Assembly (NCBI GenBank): GCA_947497265.1
Contig: CANMFP010000002.1
Coordinates: 682,001-746,000, forward strand
Length of the DNA: 64,000 nt
Reading direction: 5' to 3'
Source: an uncultured Isoptericola sp.
GTDB taxonomy: Bacteria > Actinomycetota > Actinomycetes > Actinomycetales > Cellulomonadaceae
A model generated the notes under the pieces. The model was not told the DNA's origin. It saw only the letters and a program-made list of their open reading frames with translations, and did not search any database. Positions 8,332-17,150 of the stretch are shown here, piece by piece; within the stretch, counting starts at the first letter, position 1; each line of letters opens with the position of its first letter. Made by a program: the position numbers and the translations under genes.

Positions 8332-9522
8332 ATGCCCGGCGCCACACCCCCGTCCCCTGCCGTCCCTGCCGACACGCTGCTCAGCCTCGGGCTGCTCGCC
8401 GGTTCGTCGATGGAGAACGAGCGGCGGCTGCCGATCCATCCACACCACCTGGACCGGATCGACGAGGACGTCCGCGCGCGCATGATCGTCGAGCGCGGCT
8501 ACGCGGCCGACTTCCGGCTGGAGCGCGGCTACGTCGAGTCCCGGGTGGGCCGAGTCGCGGAACGCTCCGAGGTGATCGAGTCCGCCGACGTGCTGCTCCT
8601 GCCCAAGCCGCAGGCGGCGGACGTCGCCGCGATCCCTGAGGGCCGCGTGCTGTGGGGGTGGCCGCACTGCGTGCAGGACGCCGGGATGACGCAGACGGCG
8701 ATCGACCGCCGGCTCACCCTGATCGCCTTCGAGGCGATGAACCACTGGACGTCCCGGGGTGACTTCGGCTTGCACGTGTTCCACAAGAACAACGAGCTCG
8801 CCGGCTACTGCTCCGTCCTGCACGCCCTGAGCCTGACCGGCTCGACCGGCGACTACGGCCCGCGGCTCAGCGCTGTCGTCATCGGGTTCGGTGCGACGGC
8901 ACGAGGCGCCGTCACCGCGCTCAAAGCGCACGGGATCCACGACATCCAGGTGCTCACGCAGCGAGGCGCCGCAGCGGTCGGGTCCCCGATCCACAGCGCG
9001 CACATCACCCAGCTCCACACCAGCGAGGGGGCCGCCTACCTCAGCGAGGTGACGACGCAGGACGGCGAGGTCCCGCTCCCGGAGTTCCTCGCCTCGCACG
9101 ACATCGTCGTCAACTGCACGCTCCAGGACGTCGCCGCACCGCTGACCTACCTGCGCACAGAGGACCTGGCGGGCTTCGCCACGGGAAGCCTGATCGTCGA
9201 CGTCTCGTGCGACCAGGGCATGGGGTTCGAGTGGGCCGTGCCCACCACGTTCGACGACCCGATGCTCACCGTCGGCGACGGCGTGAGCTACTACGCCGTC
9301 GACCACACCCCGTCCTACCTGTGGAACTCCGCGACCTGGGAGATCAGCGAGGCGATCCTGCCCTTCCTGCGCACGGTCCTGGAAGGACCGGCCTCGTGGG
9401 CGGCGAGCCTCACCGTCTCGCGGGCGATCGAGATCCACGACGGGACGATCAAGAACCCGAGCATCCTGAGCTTCCAGGGTCGGGACGCCGCCTACCCGCA
9501 CGCCCTGACCACCCCGGCCTGA
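8332..9522 (+). CDS. Alanine dehydrogenase/PNT-fold enzyme, N5-(carboxyethyl)ornithine synthase-like
   Basis: 396 residues from ATG 8332, with GGGAG five nucleotides upstream. The N-terminal half has the AlaDH/PNT substrate domain (SSMENERRLPIHP, VLLLPKP, EAMNHW). The NAD(P)-binding Rossmann loop is VVIGFGATARGAV, about 185 residues in. It lacks the canonical alanine dehydrogenase active-site blocks and looks closer to the opine-forming N5-(carboxyethyl)ornithine synthases, which condense pyruvate with an amino acid reductively. Substrate is an inference. It is monocistronic and converges on the response regulator gene. Confidence 0.72.
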   Translation: MPGATPPSPAVPADTLLSLGLLAGSSMENERRLPIHPHHLDRIDEDVRARMIVERGYAADFRLERGYVESRVGRVAERSEVIESADVLLLPKPQAADVAAIPEGRVLWGWPHCVQDAGMTQTAIDRRLTLIAFEAMNHWTSRGDFGLHVFHKNNELAGYCSVLHALSLTGSTGDYGPRLSAVVIGFGATARGAVTALKAHGIHDIQVLTQRGAAAVGSPIHSAHITQLHTSEGAAYLSEVTTQDGEVPLPEFLASHDIVVNCTLQDVAAPLTYLRTEDLAGFATGSLIVDVSCDQGMGFEWAVPTTFDDPMLTVGDGVSYYAVDHTPSYLWNSATWEISEAILPFLRTVLEGPASWAASLTVSRAIEIHDGTIKNPSILSFQGRDAAYPHALTTPA

Positions 9523-9548
9523 CGGGCTCCGCGCGTCGGGGCCGGGGA

Positions 9549-10250
9549 TCAGCCCGTCGGCGAGACCAGGCCCACCCGGTAGGCGAGCACCACCGCCTGC
9601 ACCCTGTCGCGCAGGCCGAGCTTGGCGAGGATCCGTGAGACATAGGTCTTGACCGTCTCCGGAGTGATGACCAGCTCGCCGGCGATCTCCGCGTTCGACA
9701 GCCCGGCGGCGAGCTGCTCGAGCACCTCCAGCTCCCGGGCGGTCAGACGGGCCACGACGTCGTCCCGCTCGGGCCGCGCCGTGTCCGCCGGGCGCAACCG
9801 CTCGGCGTACCGGCCGATCAGCGTGCGCGTCACGGTGGGCGCGAGCAGCGAGTCGCCGCGGGCGATCGTCCGGAGGCCGTCGATCAGCTCGGCCGGGGAG
9901 GAGTCCTTGAGCAGGAACCCGCTGGCCCCCGCTCGGAGCGCCTCGTAGACGTACTCGTCGACGTTGAACGTGGTGACCACCAGCACCTTGGCCGGCGTCT
10001 CGGCGTCCGGCCCCGCGATCCGGCGCGTCGCCTCGATGCCGTCCAGCACGGGCATCCGGATGTCCATCACGACGACGTCAGGGCGCAGCCGCAGCGCCGC
10101 CTCGACGGCCGCACGGCCGTCTCGCGCCTCGCCCACGACCTCCATGTCGGGCTGTGCGGAGAAGATGGTCACGTAGCCGACCCGGACCAGCTCCTGGTCC
10201 TCGCAGACGAGCACGCGGATCGGGTTGCCTTCCGCCGGTGCGACGGTCAT
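9549..10250 (-). CDS. NarL/LuxR-family response regulator
   Basis: 233 residues from ATG 10250 with an AGGAGGAG ribosome site. The receiver domain (residues 11-125) has the acidic pair CEDQ, the phospho-acceptor Asp63 in VVVMDIRMP and the conserved Lys in LLKDSSP. A LuxR-type HTH (LTARELEVLEQLAAGLSNAEIAG) sits at about 165-225. Its start overlaps the kinase stop by 4 bp (ATGA), so the two are a coupled two-component pair. The controlled genes may include the adjacent CPBP protease or be elsewhere. Confidence 0.95.
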   Translation of the reverse strand: MTVAPAEGNPIRVLVCEDQELVRVGYVTIFSAQPDMEVVGEARDGRAAVEAALRLRPDVVVMDIRMPVLDGIEATRRIAGPDAETPAKVLVVTTFNVDEYVYEALRAGASGFLLKDSSPAELIDGLRTIARGDSLLAPTVTRTLIGRYAERLRPADTARPERDDVVARLTARELEVLEQLAAGLSNAEIAGELVITPETVKTYVSRILAKLGLRDRVQAVVLAYRVGLVSPTG

Positions 10251-11491
10251 GAGCTCCTCCTGGTCGAGGCCGACGGGATCAGGGCGTGCACACGGAACCC
10301 GCCGTGCGGCAACGGGCCGGCCTGCAGGTCTCCGTCGACCACCCGGACACGTTCGCGGAGCCCGGCGAGGCCGCGGCCGCCGGTCGACGACACCGGGCCG
10401 GCAGGCGACGTGGTGCTGGGCATTGCGGCCGGCGCGACACCCGGCGCGCCGGACCCGTGCGTGATCACCTCGATCTCGAGGCGCTCGTCGCCGTGCCGCA
10501 GGCGCACGGCGGTCGGTCGCCCGGCAGCGTGCTTGAGCGCGTTGGTGAGCGACTCCTGCACCACCCGGTACGCCGCGAGCTCGACGGCGTCCGGCAAGGG
10601 CCGCGGGTCGCCGTCCTGCACCCACTCGATCGGCTGAGCCGCCTGCCGAGCCTGCTCGACGAGGTCACCGACCTGGCCGAGAGCCGGCGCCCGCCGCGCA
10701 GGCTCCGACTCCCCGGTCGCCTCGAGGACGCCCAGCAGGTCCCGCAGGTCGGTCAGGGCTCGGCGGCCCGTGCTGCCGATGGCCGCGAGCGCCTCCCCCG
10801 CCCGCTCGGGCGTCGCGGGCAGGTGGTACTGGGCCGCGTCGGCCTGGACGACCATGGCCGTCACGTGGTGGGTCACGACGTCGTGCAGCTCCCGAGCGAT
10901 CCGGGCTCGTTCGTCGGACGTCGCCACGGCGGCGGCCAGCCGTCGGCGCTCGGCCTCCTCCGCCCGCCGACGGCGCACCACCGAGCCGGCCGTCCAGATC
11001 ACCACCAGGGCGAGGTAGAAGGTGATGAAGTCCAGCATCCGGTTGGGTGAGCCGAGGCCCGACAGCACCGCCGCGAGGGCGGCAAAGCCGACGGTCGCCA
11101 GGACGGCGACGACACGGCGACGCCGCGCGAGGTGTGCCCCCGCCGAGTACAGCGCGACGTAGAGCCCGACGCTCGCGAACGTCGGCGGGTAGGCGAGGGC
11201 CTGGTTGAGGGCGAGCGCCGTGCCGACCGCCGCGAGGCTGGCCGCCGGCCATCGACGTCGCGCCACGAGCGGGAGGGACTGCGCGAGGACGAGCACCACG
11301 GCCAGCGGGTCCGTCGCTCGCTCGGGCAGGTCGCCCAGCTCGACCGCGATGGTGGACAACGTCGGGACGAAGCCGAGCCCCGCGAGGAGCACCGCGAACA
11401 GGCCGTCCCGGACGGCCGGTCGCAGTGCGCGCCACGCCTGGAGCGGTGAGCCGGCACGGGTGAACCGGCTGGTGAGGGAGTTGACGGGCAC
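10247..11491 (-). CDS. Sensor histidine kinase, HisKA_3 type
   Basis: 414 residues from GTG 11491. Several transmembrane helices occupy residues 30-175 with little extracytoplasmic loop, so it probably senses a membrane or intramembrane signal. The dimerisation box is RIARELHDVVTHHV with phospho-acceptor His203. The ATPase domain keeps the N box (QESLTNALKHAA) and the G2 box (GGRGLAGLRERV), but the first glycine box reads THGSGAP rather than DDGxG and carries a Pro/Ser/Thr-rich insertion. It pairs with the overlapping response regulator and resembles DesK-like actinobacterial kinases. Confidence 0.92.
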   Translation of the reverse strand: MPVNSLTSRFTRAGSPLQAWRALRPAVRDGLFAVLLAGLGFVPTLSTIAVELGDLPERATDPLAVVLVLAQSLPLVARRRWPAASLAAVGTALALNQALAYPPTFASVGLYVALYSAGAHLARRRRVVAVLATVGFAALAAVLSGLGSPNRMLDFITFYLALVVIWTAGSVVRRRRAEEAERRRLAAAVATSDERARIARELHDVVTHHVTAMVVQADAAQYHLPATPERAGEALAAIGSTGRRALTDLRDLLGVLEATGESEPARRAPALGQVGDLVEQARQAAQPIEWVQDGDPRPLPDAVELAAYRVVQESLTNALKHAAGRPTAVRLRHGDERLEIEVITHGSGAPGVAPAAMPSTTSPAGPVSSTGGRGLAGLRERVRVVDGDLQAGPLPHGGFRVHALIPSASTRRSS

Positions 11492-11500
11492 GACCTGAGC

Positions 11501-12376
11501 CTACGGGCGAGGGCCGCGCGCCGGGACCAGCGTTCCGCGGCGCCGGGCGAGCACGATCATCAGGCCGGCGAGGAGCACGCCGAGCGTCACGGTCACCAGC
11601 GATCCCTCGATGCCGAAGGCGCCACCCGTGAGCAGGGCCGGGCCCGAGACGTGGGCGACCAGGAGGCCCGGGGACACGTGCCCGGAGACCGCGATGCCGA
11701 GCAGCCCGACGGCGGTGTTCCAGGCGAGGTGGAGACCGATGACGAACCAGAGGTTGCGGCGCCACAGGAACGCGGCGCCGAGCATCGCGCCGGCCTCGAT
11801 GCTGATCGCCAGCCCGGTCCAGAGCGTGGCGCCCGGGTTGAGCATGTGCATCAGCCCGAAGAGCAGGGCGGTGACCGCCAGGGCGGTCCAGCTCCCGAGC
11901 AGGCGCTCGACGGCCTGGATCCCGAGGCCGCGGAACATCAGCTCCTCGGTGACGGCCGCCCCGCACGCGACGGCGGCCACCGGGGCCATGACGGCGAGGA
12001 CGTCGACGTCGGCCCAGGTGAACGAGTAGCCACCGAGGGCCGTGATGACGACCGCGGAGACCAGGACGAAGCCCAGCCCGATGGCGGCACCCGACAACGC
12101 CTCGGGCACGGCGCGGTGACCGGCGATCTCCGGCGTGCGACGCCCGGCGACGAAGCGCATGACGGCCCGGTAGAGGACGATCGCGAGGACTGCGCCCAGC
12201 ACCGGGAGCGGAGTGAACGGTTCGCTCTGCGCCGTCAGGCCCCCGACGGCGCCGACACCGACCAGGCCGATCAGCATCCAGACGAGCGGATATCGGACGA
12301 CGCGGCCGACCGCGCCTCCGGCGTCGTCACGCGTGCCGTGGCGATGTGTGATGCTCATGCTGCTCGTGCTGCTCAT
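11501..12376 (-). CDS. CPBP-family intramembrane metalloprotease
   Basis: 291 residues from ATG 12376, with GGAGG five nucleotides upstream. About eight hydrophobic segments are visible. The CPBP (Rce1/Abi) catalytic blocks are present: EELMFRGLG (Glu-Glu-x3-Arg), then HMLNPGATLWTG, and HLAWN. Members cleave membrane peptides or prenylated substrates, and some handle bacteriocin immunity; the substrate here is unknown. It is 9 bp upstream of the kinase gene on the same strand and is probably co-transcribed with the two-component genes, perhaps as an accessory of their signalling. Confidence 0.88.
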   Translation of the reverse strand: MSSTSSMSITHRHGTRDDAGGAVGRVVRYPLVWMLIGLVGVGAVGGLTAQSEPFTPLPVLGAVLAIVLYRAVMRFVAGRRTPEIAGHRAVPEALSGAAIGLGFVLVSAVVITALGGYSFTWADVDVLAVMAPVAAVACGAAVTEELMFRGLGIQAVERLLGSWTALAVTALLFGLMHMLNPGATLWTGLAISIEAGAMLGAAFLWRRNLWFVIGLHLAWNTAVGLLGIAVSGHVSPGLLVAHVSGPALLTGGAFGIEGSLVTVTLGVLLAGLMIVLARRRGTLVPARGPRP

Positions 12377-12500
12377 GTGGGCCTCCGTCGGTGTGCGGCC
12401 GCGGACCCGCGACCAGCAACGACGCTACGAGCGTGCACGTCCGGGCGAATCGCCCGCGGGTGAGCAACCGGGGTAGCTCCTCCGGGGGATGTCGTCGACG

Positions 12501-12550
12501 ACGACGGCCCCTGCGGTACCGCTCGAGCGGTACGGCAGGGCCGCCGTCGT
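12501..12550 (-). terminator. Long imperfect hairpin after the sugar ABC operon
   Basis: A nearly symmetric palindrome centred on GCTCGAGC (12521-12528) with about 24-nt arms and a few bulges, 16 nt past the last permease stop. There is no U-run, which is usual for actinobacterial terminators. It separates the ABC operon from the CPBP gene that follows on the minus strand. Confidence 0.6.
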
Positions 12551-12565
12551 CCGTGCCCGTGCACG

Positions 12566-13447
12566 TCAGCCCTTGACCGCTCCTGTGAGCCCGCCGACGA
12601 TGCGGCGCTGGAAGAGGGAGAAGAAGATCAGGGCCGGGATCGCCGACAAGGACACGAAGGCGAGCACCCGCGCCGTGTCGGTCGAGTACTGCGACGCGAA
12701 CGCCTGCACGCCGAGCGGAAGCGTGTAGAGCGCGTCGTCGCTCAGGAGGAACAGCGGCAGCATGTAGCTGTTCCAGCTGGCCACGAACGCCAGGATGCCG
12801 ACGGTCACGACGCCCGGCATCGAGAGCGGGATCACCATGCGGGCGAAGAACCCCAGCCGGCTCGCGCCGTCGATGGACGCCGCCTCCTCGATGTCCCGGG
12901 GGATCGCCCGCAGGAACGGCACGAGGATGATCACCGTGACCGGAAGAGCGAACGCGACCTGCGGCAGGATGATGCCCGCGAGCGTGTTCGTCAGGCCGAG
13001 GTTCCGTACCAGGATGTACAGCGGCGTGATGGCCACCGTCATGGGGAACATCAGCCCGGCCGCGAAGAGCGAGTACATCGCCTCCTTGGCCTTGAACGGG
13101 TAGCGCGCGATGACGTAGCTCGCTCCGAGGCCCAGCACCACGACGCCGACGGTCGTGCCGATACCGGCGACGAGCGAGTTGAACATCTGCTGCCAGAACA
13201 TCGAGCCCGTGAGCACGCCGATGTAGTTGTCGATCTGCCACGGTGCGGGCAGGCCCGCCGGTGACTGGATGATCTGCGAGTTCGTCCGGAACCCGCCGAG
13301 CACGATGTACAGCACCGGTGCCAGGCACACCCCGACCAGCCCGAACGCGACGAGGTACGCCGTCGGGCTGCCCCATCCGCCGCTCTCGTGCGACTTCCTG
13401 AGCGTCTGTGGCGTCGTCGGCTGCGGCGTCGTCGTCGTGGCCGTCAC
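12566..13447 (-). CDS. Carbohydrate ABC transporter permease, MalG type
   Basis: 293 residues from GTG 13447, preceded by GGAGG. Six transmembrane helices are predicted after a Thr/Pro-rich cytosolic N terminus. The EAA loop that contacts the ATPase is recognisable: EEAASIDGASRLGFFARMVIPLSMPG. It is the third gene of an operon (binding protein, MalF-type permease, this) and its start overlaps the upstream stop by 4 bp. No ATPase gene is present, so an MsiK-like shared ATPase encoded elsewhere is likely, as in streptomycetes. Confidence 0.94.
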   Translation of the reverse strand: MTATTTTPQPTTPQTLRKSHESGGWGSPTAYLVAFGLVGVCLAPVLYIVLGGFRTNSQIIQSPAGLPAPWQIDNYIGVLTGSMFWQQMFNSLVAGIGTTVGVVVLGLGASYVIARYPFKAKEAMYSLFAAGLMFPMTVAITPLYILVRNLGLTNTLAGIILPQVAFALPVTVIILVPFLRAIPRDIEEAASIDGASRLGFFARMVIPLSMPGVVTVGILAFVASWNSYMLPLFLLSDDALYTLPLGVQAFASQYSTDTARVLAFVSLSAIPALIFFSLFQRRIVGGLTGAVKG

Positions 13448-14457
13448 GAGGCACCTCCGGTCAGCGCGCCCTCGGTGTCGCGGCGCAGGACGAAGCGCTG
13501 GTAGACCAGCGCGATGGTCAGAGAGATCAGGAAGATCACGACGGCGACCGCGTTGCCGTAGCCGTAGCTGCCGGAGATCCGGCCGTTGACGACCATGTAC
13601 GTCGCCATCGTCGAGGTACCCGCGGTCGAGGCCACGTACTGCCCCCACATCACGTACACGAGGTCGAAGAGCTGCAGCGAGCCGATGATCGACAGGAACG
13701 CCCAGATCCGGATGGTCGGGCCCAGCAGCGGCAGCGTGATGTACCGCTGCGCCTTCCAGTAGGAGGCGCCGTCGATCGCTGCCGCGTCGTGCAGCTCCTC
13801 GGGGATGCTCTGCAGCCCCGCGAGCATGAGGATCACCGCGAAGCCGATGTACTTCCAGACCAGGACGGCCATGAGGGACCAGATCGCCACGTCCGGGTCG
13901 GCGAGCCAGTCACGGGTCAGCCCGTCCAGGCCGATGCGCGCCAGCAGGTCGTTGGCCGCACCGGTGGTGTGCAGCATCAGGCCCCACCCGATGCCGACGA
14001 TGACCTCGGAGAGCACGTACGGGACGAAGATGAGCACGCGGATCAGCGCACGGCCCCGCATCCGCTTGTTCAGCAGCAGCGCGACGCCGATGGCGGCCGG
14101 CCCCTGCAGCACCAGGGACATGACGAGGATGAACCCGTTGTGCGCCAGGGCGTCCTGGAAGGCGGGATCGGTGAGGATCAGTCGGTAGTTCTGGAGCCCC
14201 ACGAAGTCCGTCGGCGGCCCGTAGCCCTTCCAGCGGAAGAACCCGTAGTACGCCGCCATGACGACGGGGAAGATCACGAAGGCGACGAAGACGACGATGC
14301 CGGGGCCGGCGAGCAGGGCGATCTCCGCCCACTTGCCCCACGGGAGGCGCCGGGCCTTCCGCGGCCGTCCGGCCGGCGAGGGTGCGCGCGTGGCACCCTC
14401 ACCGGCCGGACGGGGCTCCGGAGGCACGTCGACGACGGCGGTCGGAGCGTGGTTCAT
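13444..14457 (-). CDS. Carbohydrate ABC transporter permease, MalF type
   Basis: 337 residues from ATG 14457 with AAGGG upstream. A Pro/Ala/Arg-rich cytosolic N terminus of about 40 residues precedes six transmembrane helices, and the EAA loop is present (AAAIDGASYWKAQRYITLPLLGP). With the downstream MalG-type protein it forms the heterodimeric channel of a sugar importer. It follows the binding-protein gene by 5 bp. The sugar cannot be deduced from the permease; an oligosaccharide released by plant or chitin polymer breakdown is plausible given the genome context. Confidence 0.94.
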   Translation of the reverse strand: MNHAPTAVVDVPPEPRPAGEGATRAPSPAGRPRKARRLPWGKWAEIALLAGPGIVVFVAFVIFPVVMAAYYGFFRWKGYGPPTDFVGLQNYRLILTDPAFQDALAHNGFILVMSLVLQGPAAIGVALLLNKRMRGRALIRVLIFVPYVLSEVIVGIGWGLMLHTTGAANDLLARIGLDGLTRDWLADPDVAIWSLMAVLVWKYIGFAVILMLAGLQSIPEELHDAAAIDGASYWKAQRYITLPLLGPTIRIWAFLSIIGSLQLFDLVYVMWGQYVASTAGTSTMATYMVVNGRISGSYGYGNAVAVVIFLISLTIALVYQRFVLRRDTEGALTGGAS

Positions 14458-14462
14458 GTCGG

Positions 14463-15782
14463 TCAGCCCTTGGCCGCAGCGTCCGTGATCGCCTGGACGA
14501 GGCCCTCCGCGTCGGTGTTGCCGGCCAGGAGCTCGACGACGGCCTGGTTGAGGGCGGTGCCGACGTTCTGGCCGTAGTTGGTGTCGAGCCAGTCGGAGAC
14601 GTAGGTGGCGTTGTCCAGCGCCTCCATCATCTGGATGTTGTACGGCTCGGTGACGGCGTCCTTCGCCTCCTTGTTCAGCGGGATCGTCCCGAACGCCGCG
14701 TAGAAGGTCTCCTGGTTCTCCGGGGAGTTCATCAGGGCGATGAAGTCCGCGCAGAGGTCCTTGGGGGCGGTCGCGGAGCACGAGTAGCCACCGCCGCCGC
14801 CCATGAACGCGCCGGGGTCGCCGCCGCCGTCAGGCAGCTGCGGGAACGGGAACCAGCCGAGGTCCGGCAGCGGCTCCTCGTCGGGCGTGAGCGAGGTGAC
14901 GACGCCGGGCTGCCAGGCGCCCATGAGCTCCATCGCGGCCTGGTGGTTGGCGAGGAGCCCGGCGGAGCTGCTGGCACCCTGCTGGGCCGAGGTCGACAGG
15001 AAGCCCTCGTTGAACGGCTCGACCGCCGCGAGGTCCGCGAGATCCTGACCGGCCTGGAGGTAGCACTCGTCCGAGAAGTCCAGCGACTCGTTCGTCGCGG
15101 TCAGCGTCTCCTGCGAGCACTCCCGCAGGGCGAAGAAGTAGAACCAGTGGGCCGCCGGCCAGGCGTCCTTGCCGCCCAGGGCGATCGGCGTAATGCCCGC
15201 CGCCTTGAGCTTGTCGACGGCGTCGTACAGGTCGTCCATCGTCTCGGGCGTCTCGGTGATGCCCGCCTCGGCGAACAGGTCCTGGCTGTACCAGATGCCG
15301 CCCGGCTGGATGAGCTGCGGGCCCGCGACGAGCTCGCCGTCGACCGTGAGCGCCTCGTACGCGGCGTCACCGAGCTGTTCGCGCAGCTCCGGGGCGTCGA
15401 CGGCGGTCCCGGTGAGGTCCGCGAGCTGGCCGGCGGCGGCCATGTCCTTCATCTTGCCGCCACCGCGCTGCATGAAGACGTCGGGCGCGTCGCCCGAGTT
15501 GAGCGCCGTCTGCAGCTTGCCGTCGACCTCTTCGTTCTGGATGTGCTGCGCCTCGACGGTGATGTTCTCGTGCGCTGCCTCGTACTGGGCGGCCACGTCG
15601 TCGAACCACGCCTTGCCGGGCCCGGTCGTGTAGTTGGTCCACACGGTGAGGGTGTACGGCTCGCCCTCGGCGACCTCGGTGCCGCCGGGCTCGGGGGTGC
15701 CGGAACATGCCGAGAGCACGAGCGCTCCCGCGAGGATGCCGGCCGCAGCGCCTGCGGCCTTACGGCGGTTGATGGGGGTCAT
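14463..15782 (-). CDS. Sugar ABC transporter substrate-binding lipoprotein
   Basis: 439 residues from ATG 15782, with AAAGGAG about ten nucleotides upstream. The signal peptide ends at a lipobox LVLSAC with Cys26, so it is an anchored lipoprotein. The rest is a family 1 solute-binding fold (YTLTVWTNYTTGPGKAWFDD, then APDVFMQRGGG and FMGGGGGYS). It captures a sugar outside the membrane and delivers it to the two downstream permeases. It is the first operon gene, and a LacI-type palindrome lies 34 bp upstream of its start, divergent from the LacI regulator gene. Confidence 0.94.
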   Translation of the reverse strand: MTPINRRKAAGAAAGILAGALVLSACSGTPEPGGTEVAEGEPYTLTVWTNYTTGPGKAWFDDVAAQYEAAHENITVEAQHIQNEEVDGKLQTALNSGDAPDVFMQRGGGKMKDMAAAGQLADLTGTAVDAPELREQLGDAAYEALTVDGELVAGPQLIQPGGIWYSQDLFAEAGITETPETMDDLYDAVDKLKAAGITPIALGGKDAWPAAHWFYFFALRECSQETLTATNESLDFSDECYLQAGQDLADLAAVEPFNEGFLSTSAQQGASSSAGLLANHQAAMELMGAWQPGVVTSLTPDEEPLPDLGWFPFPQLPDGGGDPGAFMGGGGGYSCSATAPKDLCADFIALMNSPENQETFYAAFGTIPLNKEAKDAVTEPYNIQMMEALDNATYVSDWLDTNYGQNVGTALNQAVVELLAGNTDAEGLVQAITDAAAKG

Positions 15783-15813
15783 CGTTGACAATCTCCTTTG
15801 TTTGCCGGCGGGG

Positions 15814-15825
15814 TATAACGTTAAA
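15814..15825. promoter_or_regulatory. Predicted LacI-family operator
   Basis: TATAACGTTAAA contains the perfect 8-bp palindrome TAACGTTA (15816-15823), centred on a CG step as in many LacI/CcpA operators. It sits in the intergenic region between the sugar-binding protein gene and the LacI gene and overlaps a TTATAC hexamer on the minus strand that could be the operon -10 box. Binding there would block the ABC operon. This site is inferred from sequence only. Confidence 0.65.
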
Positions 15826-15953
15826 CCTCGCGATCGAGAGTTCACCACCACGACTCCCAGGCCGTCAAGAGAGGCCACTGATCGTCACCGTTCCGTGACC
15901 GGGCGCGAGACCAAGATGTGCGGACCTGAGCGGGCCTGGCAGAGTGACCCGTC

Positions 15954-16979
15954 GTGGGAAAGAAACGGACGACCCAGATGAGCGACGTGGCCCGGGTTGC
16001 CGGGGTCTCCCTGATGACCGTGTCGAACGTGCTCAACGGGCGCCCCAACGTCGGCGCCGAGACGCGGCTCCGCGTGCTGGAGGTCGTCGACGAGCTCGGC
16101 TACGAGATCAACCTGACCGCGCGCCGGCTGCGCACCGGGCGGACCGGCACGGTGGGCCTCATCGTGCCGCGGTTCGACCACCAGTACTACAGCGAGCTGG
16201 CGGCCCGGATATCCGACGCGCTCGCCCCCGAGGGCCTGCACCTCGTGGTGGAGCAGTCCGGCGCCAACCGCGAACGTGAGCTCTCCGCCCTCTCGCTCGC
16301 CCGCCTCCAGCAGTACGACGGCGTCCTGCTGAGCGCCGTCGGCCTCGACTTCCGCGACCTCGACCGCATCCACCCCGACGTCCCGATCGTGCTCCTCGGC
16401 GAGCAGGACGTGCCCGACCGCTACCACAGCATCAAGATGGGCAACGTGGCCGGAGCTCGGCTCGCGACCGAGCATCTGCTGGCGGGCGGGGCTCAGCGCA
16501 TCGCGGTGCTCGGCGGCCGGCTCGACGCACCCCACCTCGACATGGCGTCGTCGCGGGCGCAGGGCTGGGCCGACGCGCTGGACGCCGCCGGGCTGGACCC
16601 GGATCCGCAGCTCGTGATCCCCCTGGAGTTCTTCTCGATCGCCGAGGCGCGCTCCGCGATCGCCGATCGGATCGCGGGCGGGCTCGCCGTCGACGGCGTC
16701 CTCGGCGTCACCGACGAGATCGCGATCGGCGCCATGTCCGGCCTGCGCGACGCCGGCCGCACCGTGCCCGACGACGTCCAGGTCGTCGGGTTCGACAACC
16801 TGCGGGTCTCGGAGCACGTCTTGCCGGGCCTGACGAGCGTCGACCCCGGCCACGACGCGATGGTGGCGGAGGCGCTGCGGCTGCTCCGGCGGCAGATGGA
16901 GGACAAGGGCGCCGCACCGGAGCACGTCGTCAGCGACGTCGCCCTGGTGGAGCGCGGGAGCACTCGCCGTCCGAGGTGA
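15954..16979 (+). CDS. LacI-family transcriptional regulator
   Basis: 341 residues from GTG 15954 (GKKRTTQMSDVARVAGVS); an internal ATG at 15978 would cut into the helix-turn-helix and is less likely. Residues 9-55 are the LacI HTH plus hinge (VSLMTVSNVLNGRPNV, ARRLRTGRTGTVG). The rest is a periplasmic-binding-like sensor domain (VGLIVPRFDHQYYSEL, VVGFDNLRVSEH). It is divergent from the sugar ABC operon and is the obvious local repressor; the inducer is probably the imported sugar or its phosphate-free derivative. Confidence 0.95.
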   Translation: MGKKRTTQMSDVARVAGVSLMTVSNVLNGRPNVGAETRLRVLEVVDELGYEINLTARRLRTGRTGTVGLIVPRFDHQYYSELAARISDALAPEGLHLVVEQSGANRERELSALSLARLQQYDGVLLSAVGLDFRDLDRIHPDVPIVLLGEQDVPDRYHSIKMGNVAGARLATEHLLAGGAQRIAVLGGRLDAPHLDMASSRAQGWADALDAAGLDPDPQLVIPLEFFSIAEARSAIADRIAGGLAVDGVLGVTDEIAIGAMSGLRDAGRTVPDDVQVVGFDNLRVSEHVLPGLTSVDPGHDAMVAEALRLLRRQMEDKGAAPEHVVSDVALVERGSTRRPR

Positions 16980-16995
16980 CGACGAGTCCTCCTCA

Positions 16996-17061
16996 CCGCT
17001 GTGGGTGCACGACACGCCGCCTGCTCCCAGGGAACCGCGGCGTGTCGTGCACCCACAGCGG
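16996..17061. terminator. Perfect 25-bp inverted repeat, bidirectional terminator
   Basis: Two perfectly complementary 25-nt arms (16996-17020 and 17037-17061) with a 16-nt loop lie between the convergent lacI and lpdA genes. No T-run follows on either strand. The position between two 3' ends makes a bidirectional terminator the simplest reading. Confidence 0.75.
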
Positions 17062-17150
17062 GGGCGGCGGGGAGGACGGAGGCCCGGGCCCGCTCTCGTC
17101 GAGCGGGACCGGGCCTCCCAGCCCGCGGCGCTACCGCCGTCGGGCCGTGA

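Noticed and set aside
7009-9501. Single 830-residue frame joining the MarP gene with sequence opposite the opine-synthase-like gene
   Set aside because: Only the C-terminal 390 residues, from GTG 8181, have coding features; the upstream part is antisense to the plus-strand gene.
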